From contig JAAZNO010000056.1 in NCBI GenBank assembly GCA_012798275.1, positions 1 through 9,489 on the forward strand: a DNA stretch of 9,489 nt. Reading direction: 5' to 3'. The notes under the pieces are model-generated. The model was given only the letters and a program-made list of their open reading frames with translations. It searched no databases and had not been told where the DNA came from. Below, piece after piece: positions 1 through 6,525 of this stretch (position 1 is its first letter; each line of letters opens with the position of its first letter). This DNA comes from Chloroflexota bacterium. GTDB lineage: Bacteria; Chloroflexota; Anaerolineae; B4-G1; SLSP01. The position numbers were made by a program, and so were the translations under genes.

Positions 1-2
1 AA

Positions 3-950
3 TCAGTAGCCGGTGAACATGGCCCGACGCCAGATGCCCGGTAGGAGACGCAGCTTGTCCCCCGCGCTGAGATGCGACCGGCGGGTGAGATTGTCCATCC
101 CATGCGCCTCCAGGTCATTGAGGATGGCGCCGTAGAGTTCGGCAGCTGCGGCGATGCCCAAACGTCCATCGCGGTGCAACAGGGCGATGCCCGGCAGCGA
201 CTCCTGATACAGGCGGCGCACCCGTTCAATCTGAAAGCGCATGAAAGCGCGCCAGCGCGCATCCACATTCCCTTCGGCGATAGCGGATTCCGTAATGCCG
301 AAGTCCACCAGCTCTTCTAACGGCAGATACAGACGTCCCATCGCCCAGTCCTCGCCGACATCGCGGAGGATGTTGGTGAGCTGCAGGGCCACGCCGAGTT
401 TGACGGCGTAGGGGATGGCCTCTGGACCGCTGAAGCCCGTCACGTACATAGACATCAGGCCAACGGTGGAGGCTACCCCGTAACAATATTCCGTCAGTTC
501 AGCGAACGTGTCATAGCGCGTCTGGACCAGATCCCGCGCCACGCCGTCGAGCAACTGTTCCGCATAGACCACGGGAATCCCATATCGCCGCTGCGTGTCG
601 TGCCAGGCAATGACGAGCAGATCGTCCGGCGCCGGGCAATCATGCAACGCCCGCCGGCGCCAGGATTCCAGCACTGCCAGGGACGCCGTTTCGACATGAT
701 CCACCAGGTCATCGCTGAGACGACAGAAGGCGTAGAGCGCCCGGGCGGCGTCACGTTTAGCGCGCGGCAGCAAGCGCGAGGCAAGGCGGAAGGTGCGACT
801 GTGTTGGCGAATGACGTCGGCGCTGGCGCGATACGCGCACTTCAACAGGGCGACAGGCGCAGCCTCACAGGAGGGCAACGGCGCTGTCTCCAATCCCCGA
901 TAAGCCCAGTCCAGCAACCGGCGTTCCCAAGAATCCGTGTCCGTTGTCAT
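3..950 (-). CDS. crtB: Phytoene synthase (squalene/phytoene synthase family)
   Basis: Head-to-head prenyl transferase that condenses two geranylgeranyl diphosphates to phytoene via prephytoene diphosphate, the first committed step of C40 carotenoid synthesis; expected to be cytosolic or membrane-associated. The 315-residue product has the family hallmarks in order: HSRTF at residues 50-54, the first Asp-rich motif CRLSDDLVD (76-84, Asp80 and Asp84), YCYGVASTVGLM (155-166), and the second Asp-rich motif NILRDVGED (193-201, Asp197 and Asp201) followed by GRLYLP. Length is normal (about 290-340), and the stop TGA lies at bases 5-3, so the gene is complete. The start at 950 leaves a normal N-terminal lead of about 40 residues before the first conserved block. 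No Shine-Dalgarno is visible in front of it (ctgctgaccg-ATG). It lies 56 bases downstream of the crtI remnant, as expected for a crtI-crtB pair. The family call is firm; squalene synthase is unlikely given the adjacent crtI. Confidence 0.95.
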   Translation of the reverse strand: MTTDTDSWERRLLDWAYRGLETAPLPSCEAAPVALLKCAYRASADVIRQHSRTFRLASRLLPRAKRDAARALYAFCRLSDDLVDHVETASLAVLESWRRRALHDCPAPDDLLVIAWHDTQRRYGIPVVYAEQLLDGVARDLVQTRYDTFAELTEYCYGVASTVGLMSMYVTGFSGPEAIPYAVKLGVALQLTNILRDVGEDWAMGRLYLPLEELVDFGITESAIAEGNVDARWRAFMRFQIERVRRLYQESLPGIALLHRDGRLGIAAAAELYGAILNDLEAHGMDNLTRRSHLSAGDKLRLLPGIWRRAMFTGY

Positions 951-1006
951 CGGTCAGCAGTCAAAAGTGACGGGTAATAGGCGACGAAAAATGAAAGATG
1001 ACCAGC

Positions 1007-2116
1007 TCACAAAGGCTGTTCCCGCTTCAGGCGCTCCTCGATGAGCATGGCCGAAAGCAACACGATGGGCACTCCGGTGCCGGGATGGGTACTCGCGCCG
1101 ACAAAGTACAGATTTTTATACCGCTTGTGGCGGTTGTGCGGGCGCAGATACCCCACCTGCATGACGTTGTGACTCAGGCCAAAGGTCGCGCCCTTGGCCA
1201 GGTTCCAGATGCGGCGGTAGCGTCTCTTCCAGGACGATGCGCTCCTTGAGATCAGGCAATCCGATGCATGCCAGCCGTTGGAAGACCCAGTCTTTGGCAC
1301 GCGCCTGCAACTCGGGGAAATCCTGCCGGCGAGCAGCGTCAAGATGTCCTGTGGGGACGAGCACCATCAGGGCATCGGCGTCCGGCGGCGCAAACTCCGG
1401 GACGGTGCGCACCGGCGCGTGGATATAGGACGAGGGTTCAGTGAGCAGCAGCTGCTCGTGGAAAATCTCCGCGAAGGATTTCTCGTACACGTGATCCGAG
1501 AGGAAAACGTTATGGTGCAGCAGCTTGTCGGTACGCTCACCCTTGACGCCCCAGTAGAACATCAGCGTCGAAGATGTGTACTTGAGCTTGTCCATGCGCG
1601 GCGCGTCCGGATCGCCGGGCAGCAACTCCTGGTAGGCATAAGGCAGATCAGCGTTGACGATGACGACATCTGCCCGGAGCTGCTCGCCATTTTCGAGCGT
1701 GACGTCTGTGGCGCGTCCGTCCGCCGTATCCACCCGTTTGACAGGTGCATTGTAATGAAAAGTCGCGCCAAAGCCTTCGGCGATTTTCATCAGGCTGGTG
1801 ATAATGGAATACATGTCAGATCGAGCGTCGAGCCGTCGTTGAAATGCACACGATACGTCGGATCAATCCGTACCAGATCCAGATGATCTTCCATCCGCTC
1901 GCCCAGCGCCGCATAGGTCGCGGCAAAGGTAGGCGGCATGAGGAAGAGCGAAGGCCCCGTGTCAAAGAAAAAGCCATCGCGCTCAATAGTCGAAGCCCGG
2001 CCACCGGGGCGATCCGTCTTCTCCAACACGGTGACTTTGTACCCGGCCTTTGCCAGACGGGCCGCCGTAGCGATCCCCCCTACACCCGCACCAACAATCA
2101 GCACTGTTTTTGTCAT
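1007..2116 (-). pseudogene. crtI: Phytoene desaturase, disrupted by an internal deletion and a second frame change
   Basis: Carotenoid FAD-dependent desaturase family, which converts phytoene stepwise to neurosporene or lycopene. Three pieces in two frames make up one gene. Piece 1 (2116 to about 1816) has the dinucleotide-binding start VGAGVGGIATAARLAKAG, then EKTDRPGGRAS, FDTGPS and YRVHFNDGSTLDLT. Piece 2 (1814 to about 1222, another frame) runs from MYSIITSLMKIAEG through NADLPYAYQELLPGDP and YIHAPV to ERIVLEET. Piece 3 (about 1220-1007, back in the first frame) runs from RRIWNLAKGATFGLSHNV through FVGASTHPGTGVPIVLLSA to the stop. In intact CrtI proteins (about 490-510 residues) roughly 125 residues separate the STLDLT-like and MYSI-like blocks; here they abut. 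At the second break only a handful of codons seem lost. Everything else is well conserved, so this is a recent lesion or an assembly error. No single reading frame gives an enzyme. The start ATG at 2116 has a weak AAGG upstream. Confidence 0.88.
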
Positions 2117-2136
2117 AAGAGCCTTCTGAGAAATAT

Positions 2137-2184
2137 GCGAAAAAGCGAAAAGGCGAGAAAGCGGAATGGCAAAAGGACGAGCCG
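2137..2184. repeat. Octamer tandem array, GCGAAAAG type, upstream of crtI
   Basis: On the plus strand the units gcgaaaaa, gcgaaaag, gcgagaaa, gcggaatg, gcaaaagg and a weaker acgagccg follow one another at exactly 8-base steps (2137, 2145, 2153, 2161, 2169, 2177). They take up most of the 75-base spacer between the dehydrogenase stop and the crtI start. Unit identity decays away from crtI. A similar array lies in front of the first ABC ATPase (8473-8516). No gene or recognised RNA is visible in this spacer. Confidence 0.7.
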
Positions 2185-2191
2185 GGAACGG

Positions 2192-3226
2192 TCACGCTCC
2201 GGCGTCAGGTGCAGCCTCACAGGCAAAATCGAGCACTGCCGCGCCCTCGAAACGCCCGTGACGCAGGTCGTCGAGGGCGATGTTGGCTGCAGCGAGGGGG
2301 TAACGCCGCACGGTCGTGCGCACCGGCACGCGCGGGGCGAGCGCCAGAAATTCCTCGCCATCCTGCCGGGTGAGATTCGCCACCGAGCGGATGTGGCGCT
2401 CTTCCCACAACAGGCGATAGGGGAACGCCGGGACATCGCTCATGTGGATGCCCGCGCAGACGACCACGCCGCCTTTGGTCACCGCTTGCAGCGCTAACGG
2501 CACGAGCGCTCCCACCGGCGCGAAAAGGATCGCCGCGTCGAGCGGCTCCGGCGGCAGCGCATCCGAATCGCCAGCCCAAACCGCGCCCAGCTGCCGGGCA
2601 AAGGCCTGGGTCGCGCGATCGCCGGGACGGGTGAAGGCGTAAATCTCACGTCCCTGGTAGACCGCCAATTGCGCCAGAATGTGCGCGGCGGCGCCGAATC
2701 CATACAGGCCGATGCGCCGCGCGTTCTCCCCCGCCAGGCGATACGCCCGATAGCCGATCAAACCGGCGCAGAGCAACGGCGCCTGCTCAGCGGGATCGCC
2801 CTCGCCCAGGGGAAAAGTGTAGCGCGCATCCGCGACCGCGTATTCCGCATAGCCGCCGTCGAGGGTGTAGCCGGTGAAGCGCGCCGCCTCACAGAGGTTC
2901 TCCTGTCCCTGCAGGCAGAAACGACAGGTCCCGTCGGTGTACCCCAGCCAGGGGACGCCCACCCGCGCGCCGGGCTCGAACTTCGTCACGCCGGCGCCCG
3001 CGGCGACCACCTCCCCCACGATCTCGTGTCCCAGAATCAGCGGCAGTTTGGGATGCGGCAGATCGCCGTCGAACACGTGCAGGTCAGTGCGACAGACACC
3101 ACAGGCGCGGACGCGTATCAAGACTTGCCCACTGGCAGGACGAGGGACAGGGAGTCGCTCCAACGTCAGCGGAGCGCCCGGCGCGTGTAGCACCATCGCG
3201 TCCATGAGCGCAGGAATAGCCGGCAT
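2192..3226 (-). CDS. Zinc-dependent alcohol dehydrogenase (MDR superfamily)
   Basis: Medium-chain dehydrogenase/reductase, 344 residues, a normal length for the family. The catalytic zinc ligands are visible: Cys45 in ACGVCRTDLH, His67-Glu68 in LGHE, and Cys153 in LLCAGLIGYR. The structural zinc loop has Cys101, Cys104 and Cys112 (CRFCLQGQENLC), but the first ligand position, 98, is Asp. The Rossmann motif is GLYGFGAAAH at 173-182. The bacterial subgroup with GVCRTDLH, ARFTGY and GLYGFGAAAH is usually annotated 'zinc-binding alcohol dehydrogenase family'; I know of no substrate that can be read from it. The start at 3226 is chosen because AAGGAGG lies 6 bases before the ATG; an upstream ATG at 3385 falls in repeat and hairpin DNA, and one at 3205 lacks such a site. 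It lies 75 bases before the crtI remnant and could be cotranscribed with crtI and crtB, but nothing shows a role in carotenoid synthesis. Confidence 0.92.
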   Translation of the reverse strand: MPAIPALMDAMVLHAPGAPLTLERLPVPRPASGQVLIRVRACGVCRTDLHVFDGDLPHPKLPLILGHEIVGEVVAAGAGVTKFEPGARVGVPWLGYTDGTCRFCLQGQENLCEAARFTGYTLDGGYAEYAVADARYTFPLGEGDPAEQAPLLCAGLIGYRAYRLAGENARRIGLYGFGAAAHILAQLAVYQGREIYAFTRPGDRATQAFARQLGAVWAGDSDALPPEPLDAAILFAPVGALVPLALQAVTKGGVVVCAGIHMSDVPAFPYRLLWEERHIRSVANLTRQDGEEFLALAPRVPVRTTVRRYPLAAANIALDDLRHGRFEGAAVLDFACEAAPDAGA

Positions 3227-3317
3227 GGGTTCCTCCTTCGAAAATGGCCCCGAATGAACCCGAATTTCACGAATCAGATGAGAAATTCCTGGCCCCCGGG
3301 GCTGCTGCGTCCTCAAA

Positions 3318-3337
3318 CACCGCGCTTCAGCGCGGTG
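3318..3337 (-). repeat. GC-rich hairpin in the dehydrogenase leader
   Basis: A perfect 8-bp inverted repeat, caccgcgc-ttca-gcgcggtg, with a four-base loop (tgaa on the minus strand). On the minus strand it is followed only by TTTGAGG, so it is a poor Rho-independent terminator. It would lie in the 5' leader of a transcript from the promoter at 3436-3463. Hairpins of this style also occur at the right ends of IS200/IS605-type elements and as dispersed REP-like repeats, but no transposase gene is present here. Confidence 0.6.
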
Positions 3338-3366
3338 GGCTCGTGTCGAACCCGTGAGCCGTCGCC

Positions 3367-3447
3367 GTCGCTGCTCACGACTCACATTTTCATCATCCAG
3401 GGTGTGTCACAGGAACATGTCCACTCTCAGGAAGTATCATACTCATA
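3367..3447. repeat. Dispersed spacer repeat, copy A
   Basis: About 80 bases alignable with 4888-4968, with small differences. Shared words are tgctcac, actcacattttcatc, cacaggaacatgtc and cactcat/tactcat at the end. It includes two heptamer units ending in ctcac (3372-3378 and 3379-3385). The promoter candidate's -10 lies inside it. Nothing in it codes. Confidence 0.65.
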
Positions 3448-3463
3448 ACTGGAGATTTGACAA
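3436..3463 (-). promoter_or_regulatory. Sigma70-like promoter candidate for the alcohol dehydrogenase
   Basis: On the minus strand, TTGTCA (plus positions 3463-3458) and TATGAT (3441-3436) are separated by 16 bases; each hexamer differs from consensus at one position. Transcription would start near 3428 and give a leader of about 200 bases before the dehydrogenase start at 3226. It is the best promoter-like pair I saw in the spacers, in an AT-richer patch than its surroundings. The equivalent place in the related spacer at 4888-4968 lacks a good -10. Confidence 0.5.
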
Positions 3464-3547
3464 GGTGAACAAAATGTAGTAGCCGCGACGAAAACTGCAT
3501 CCATTTCGTGCACCATCACGCGGCGATGCGCAATCGCGCCTGGCGAT

Positions 3548-4807
3548 TTAGAAGCTGGCGTCAGCCGGCATCCCGAGCTTGAGGAGCAGATCCGGGTTTT
3601 CGAGGTGAATCCGCACGGCGTAAAACGTATTGAGGCGTTCCTCGGCCGTCGCCACGTTGCGCGGCGTGAACTCCGGCTCGTCGCTGATGTGCATGACCTG
3701 TCCCTCGAAGCTGCGGTCGGGGAAAGCGTCCAGCGTCACCTGCACGCTCTGGCCCAGTTGCACCTCGCCGACGCGGTTTTCCGGGACATACACCTCGAGC
3801 GTCACCACGCTCAGATCCGCCACGGTGAGAATCGTTGCGGCGGGCGCGGCGAGCTCCCCCACCCGCAATACCTGATTCACCACCACCCCATTCAGGGGGC
3901 TGGTGAGCGTGCACTTTTCCACCTTGACCCGCAACACGTTCGCCTCCGCCTCGGCCTGCCGGACTTTGGCTTCGGCGACGGCGAGCTCCTCCGCGGTCGG
4001 ACCGGCCAGCAGGTCTTCGAGCTGCGCCTGCGCCACCGCCACACCCGCTTCAGCGGCATGATATTTCCCCTCGGCCGCGCGGGCCTGCACTTCGTAGCCC
4101 AGCGGATTCCGGCGGAGAGCAAGCAGCTGGGCCAGAAACGTTTTCGCCGTCTGCTCATCTCCCTGAGCAGCGGCCAGGGCTTCCTGCGCCGCGCGCAGCT
4201 CCCATTCCATCGCGCGCTGACGGTCATAACGGTACTGCACGTTCCGCAGATCCGCGTCGGCCTTCTGGACCCCCTGTTCCGCCAGCGCCACCTGTGTCCG
4301 GGCCGCGACAATCTGCGTTTCCAGCTCCTGCGGATGCTGCAGCTGGGCAAGCGCCTCATCCCAGGCGCGCCGCGCCCCCTCCTGCTGGGCTTCCGCCAGG
4401 GCGAGCGCCGCTTGCGCCGCCGCGATCTCCGCCGGATACGCCCCCGCTCTGAGCGCTCCCAGGTCCGCCCGCGCCACGGCGACGCCGGCCTCAGCAGGTT
4501 GCAGCTGCAATTTCCAGGGGGTCGCATCCAGGCGCACGAGAATCTCGCCCTTCGTCACGGATTGGCCGAGCTGCACGGGGATTTCCGCCACCCGTCCACC
4601 GAGCTCGCTGCTGATCCGCACTTCCATCGCCCGAATCGTCCCCGAAGCCACCAACGGCGTTTTCTCCGCATCGCCCAATCCCGCCGAACAGCCCACCAGC
4701 GTCCACACGCCGAGCAACACCACGGCCAGCCACGGCCTGAGGCCGGCCCGCCTGAAGCCACCGGCAGACCGCAGCGCTAAAGGCGCATCAGATAATCCCG
4801 CTCTCAT
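3548..4807 (-). CDS. HlyD/YbhG-like membrane-fusion protein, probable lipoprotein (downstream copy)
   Basis: Periplasmic-adaptor family protein that links an ABC exporter to the extracytoplasmic side. The 419-residue product starts with a positively charged lead and hydrophobic segment (about 25-37) ending in the lipobox LVGC with Cys40, so it is probably lipid-anchored. A biotinyl-lipoyl-like half follows (VASGTIRAMEVRISSELGG, about 53-71, through LVRLDATP). Next comes a long Ala/Gln/Glu-rich coiled-coil hairpin (about 100-298), then the second lipoyl half (SPLNGVVVNQVLRVGE) and the beta-barrel region (VTLDAFPDRSFEGQVMHIS) with EFTPRNVATAEERLN near the C-terminus. The start at 4807 is preferred because AGGGAG lies about 10 bases upstream; the longer frame to 4885 begins inside a spacer repeat. 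It lies 156 bases after the upstream paralogue, with which it shares the EFTPRNVAT-EER block. It is the last gene of the exporter set. Confidence 0.9.
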   Translation of the reverse strand: MRAGLSDAPLALRSAGGFRRAGLRPWLAVVLLGVWTLVGCSAGLGDAEKTPLVASGTIRAMEVRISSELGGRVAEIPVQLGQSVTKGEILVRLDATPWKLQLQPAEAGVAVARADLGALRAGAYPAEIAAAQAALALAEAQQEGARRAWDEALAQLQHPQELETQIVAARTQVALAEQGVQKADADLRNVQYRYDRQRAMEWELRAAQEALAAAQGDEQTAKTFLAQLLALRRNPLGYEVQARAAEGKYHAAEAGVAVAQAQLEDLLAGPTAEELAVAEAKVRQAEAEANVLRVKVEKCTLTSPLNGVVVNQVLRVGELAAPAATILTVADLSVVTLEVYVPENRVGEVQLGQSVQVTLDAFPDRSFEGQVMHISDEPEFTPRNVATAEERLNTFYAVRIHLENPDLLLKLGMPADASF

Positions 4808-4829
4808 CGCTCTGTTCTCCCTGTCCTTC

Positions 4830-4968
4830 TCGGAAAATAGAGAACAGTGAGCCGTAAGTCGAGAGCTGTCGCAGCCTTCGATCACGACTCACTGCTCACA
4901 ACTCACATTTTCATCCGCGGTAGCGTGCCACAGGAACATGTCAACTCCCAGGCTCTCCCGCACTCATT
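4830..4968. repeat. Dispersed spacer repeat, copy B, with heptamer array
   Basis: Spacer in front of the downstream HlyD gene. Four heptamers follow in register at 4879-4906: cgatcac, gactcac, tgctcac, aactcac. The 25 bases at 4868-4892 are identical to 6450-6474 in the spacer before the other HlyD gene, and gaaaatagag is also shared at the gene-proximal end of both. The other half (4888-4968) matches copy A at 3367-3447. The distal end runs over the stop codon of the upstream HlyD gene (4964-4966). The spacer is therefore a mosaic of two repeat blocks. Confidence 0.75.
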
Positions 4969-6406
4969 GGAAGACCACATCGGCAGGCATCCCCGGCTTG
5001 AGCCGGCCGTCGAGGTTGGGCACCCGAAGGGTGACCGCGAAGACGAGGTTTGCCCGCTCCTCTTTGGTCGCCACATTGCGCGGCGTGAACTCTGCCGTCT
5101 CGGAGATGTGCACCACGCGCCCCTCAAAGGTCTCGCCGGGGAAACTATCCACCGTAATCTGCGCGGGCTGATCGAGGTAGACCTCTCCTAACCGCGTCTG
5201 CGGGATGTAGACGACGAGCTGCAGGCGATTCAGATCCGCCAGCGTCAGCAACGTCGCCCCGGCGACCGCCACCTCACCGCGATTGACGGGGACGGCCACC
5301 ACTGTGCCCGTGAAGGGCGCCCGCAGCGTCAACATCTCACGCTGCTGTTGGAGAGCCTCCAGCCCCGCCTGTGCCTGCACCTGGCGCGCTTCCAACGCCG
5401 CCAGGTCTGCCGGCTGCAGCCCCGCTTTCAGACCGTCCACCTGCGCCTGCGCCATGGCCACCTGCGCCTCGAGCTGTTCCTGTGTGCTCACCGCCGTATT
5501 GACGGCAGAGATGAGCGCCTGCGGGTTGGCGCGCTGCGCGTAGAGATCCGCCAGTTCGGCCTCCAGCCCCTCGCGGCTGATGCTCGCGGCGTTAAGGCCA
5601 ATCCACGCCTGCCAGGCATAGTGCGGCGCGAGGAGCACCGCGTCCGGCACGGTGATGTTCATCCACTTGTAAAGTTGCGGCTGCCCATTCTCCACCACCA
5701 GTTCCCAATCGCCCCAGGTATAATCGCCATCGGGAATGACCCCCGGCGGCACGGCAGGGTCCGTGGGCAACAATTCCACCAATGCCGGCGGCAGTTGGTC
5801 GAGCACGTCCTGCCAGTTGACGGCGAAACGATAGCGGCCCCCCTCACCCCACTCCGCGACTACCGCCGCGGCCGCCGGCAACATGCTTTCGGCGTAATCC
5901 TTCAACGCCGCCGCCTGCGCTTCCCGGTGTCGCGCCGCCTCGATCTGCTCACGAAGCACCGCAATCTGCAAATCCAGGTCTTGCGGCGACGCCAGCAACA
6001 TCTGTGTGTCGCTCACGGCTTGCCGGGCAGTGAGCAGGCCACTTTCCGCTTGCGCCAGCTGCGCCTCAGCGACGGCAAGTTCTGTCGGACGCGCCCCCGC
6101 CCGCGCCTGCGCCACGCCCGCCTCCGCCACGGCGACCATCGCGGCCATGGATTCGATCTCCGCGTCAATGATCGCGGTATCGATGCGCAACAGCACATCG
6201 CCCTGCTGCACGGTATCGGCCTCTTTGACCACAAGCTCCGCCACCAGGCCGCCGAATTCGCTGGCGATCAGCACTTCTTCGGCCTGAATGATGCCCGACG
6301 CCTCCAGGGGCTGCTCCGTCGCAGCCCCCTGGATGATCCCCTGGCAGCCCCCCCATAGCAGAGACGCCGCCAGGAGAAAACTCAAAACATGCCCCGGCTT
6401 CCTCAT
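4964..6406 (-). CDS. HlyD/YbhG-like membrane-fusion protein with insert in the hairpin (upstream copy)
   Basis: Adaptor subunit of the ABC exporter, 480 residues, paralogous to the next gene. The N-terminus MRKPGHVLSFLLAASLLWGGC is a signal peptide with Cys21; the -3 residue is Trp, so the lipobox is not ideal. The first lipoyl-like half (EASGIIQAEEVLIASEFGG) is at about 35-53, followed by a coiled-coil hairpin (about 80-170 and 280-360), the second lipoyl half (APFTGTVVAVPVNRGEV) and a barrel (ITVDSFPGETFEGRVVHIS, EFTPRNVATKEERAN). Residues about 178-278 are an extra, Trp-, Pro- and Tyr-rich stretch (for example NWQDVLDQLPPAL and YTWGDWELVVENGQ) absent from the downstream paralogue; the hairpin then resumes at a shared ANP/RNP block. 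The start at 6406 is chosen over 6421 because AGGAG lies 7 bases before it. It lies 116 bases after the second ATPase gene. Confidence 0.9.
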   Translation of the reverse strand: MRKPGHVLSFLLAASLLWGGCQGIIQGAATEQPLEASGIIQAEEVLIASEFGGLVAELVVKEADTVQQGDVLLRIDTAIIDAEIESMAAMVAVAEAGVAQARAGARPTELAVAEAQLAQAESGLLTARQAVSDTQMLLASPQDLDLQIAVLREQIEAARHREAQAAALKDYAESMLPAAAAVVAEWGEGGRYRFAVNWQDVLDQLPPALVELLPTDPAVPPGVIPDGDYTWGDWELVVENGQPQLYKWMNITVPDAVLLAPHYAWQAWIGLNAASISREGLEAELADLYAQRANPQALISAVNTAVSTQEQLEAQVAMAQAQVDGLKAGLQPADLAALEARQVQAQAGLEALQQQREMLTLRAPFTGTVVAVPVNRGEVAVAGATLLTLADLNRLQLVVYIPQTRLGEVYLDQPAQITVDSFPGETFEGRVVHISETAEFTPRNVATKEERANLVFAVTLRVPNLDGRLKPGMPADVVFQ

Positions 6407-6419
6407 CTCTTGTCTCCTC

Positions 6420-6525
6420 ATGAAAATAGAGCGCCGTGAGAAGAGAGTCGTCGCAGCCTTCGATCACGACTCACAGCTGACAACTCACGCTCTCACGTGC
6501 CCACGTGTCCACGCGCCCACGTTCA
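6420..6525. repeat. Dispersed spacer repeat, copy C, with heptamer and octamer arrays
   Basis: Spacer between the second ATPase and the first HlyD gene. It shares 25 identical bases (6450-6474) and the gaaaatagag word with copy B. Heptamers cgatcac, gactcac, agctgac, aactcac run at 6461-6488. A second array of period 8 follows from 6486: cacgctct, cacgtgcc, cacgtgtc, cacgcgcc, cacgttca. Its last unit covers the ATPase stop codon (6523-6525). No coding potential or clear promoter was seen. Confidence 0.75.

Larger units (their letters stand above)
3227..3547. other. Non-coding region between HlyD-like gene and alcohol dehydrogenase
   Basis: 321 bases without a supportable gene. From the dehydrogenase side it holds: a Shine-Dalgarno AAGGAGG; a CGAAT-type repeat with units at 3251, 3261 and 3270; a GAATTTC/GAAATTC inverted repeat (3262-3268 with 3282-3288); a GC-rich 8-bp hairpin (3318-3337); a block shared with the spacer in front of the downstream HlyD gene (about 3367-3447); and a promoter candidate (3436-3463). 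The part from 3464 to 3547 shows nothing convincing, only a weak gcgat/atcgc inverted repeat. No clear terminator for the exporter operon is visible. Confidence 0.6.

Noticed and set aside
1007..2116. Programmed frameshifting to make full CrtI
   Set aside because: About 125 conserved residues are absent from the DNA, so no frameshift could restore them, and no slippery heptamer was seen at the junctions.
3318..3337. Rho-independent terminator for the exporter operon
   Set aside because: The stem is good but no T-run follows on the minus strand, and it lies downstream of the dehydrogenase promoter.
3227..3385. Upstream start of the dehydrogenase at 3385
   Set aside because: The added residues read through hairpin and repeat DNA and match no family N-terminus; 3226 has a near-perfect Shine-Dalgarno.
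3464..3547. Small hairpin just after the downstream HlyD stop as a terminator
   Set aside because: Only a 5-bp stem (gcgat/atcgc) with no T-run.
4808..4885. Longer N-terminus for the downstream HlyD gene, starting MIEGCDSS
   Set aside because: The extension is translated spacer repeat; the same words give a similar peptide (MIEGCDDS) in the spacer before the other HlyD gene. The ATG at 4807 has AGGGAG and leads directly into a signal peptide.
4917..4945. Promoter before the downstream HlyD gene (TTGACA on the minus strand at 4945-4940)
   Set aside because: The -35 is perfect, but no acceptable -10 lies 16-18 bases downstream.
4879..6525. CRISPR array
   Set aside because: Units are 7-8 bases in direct tandem without spacers, and no cas gene is present.
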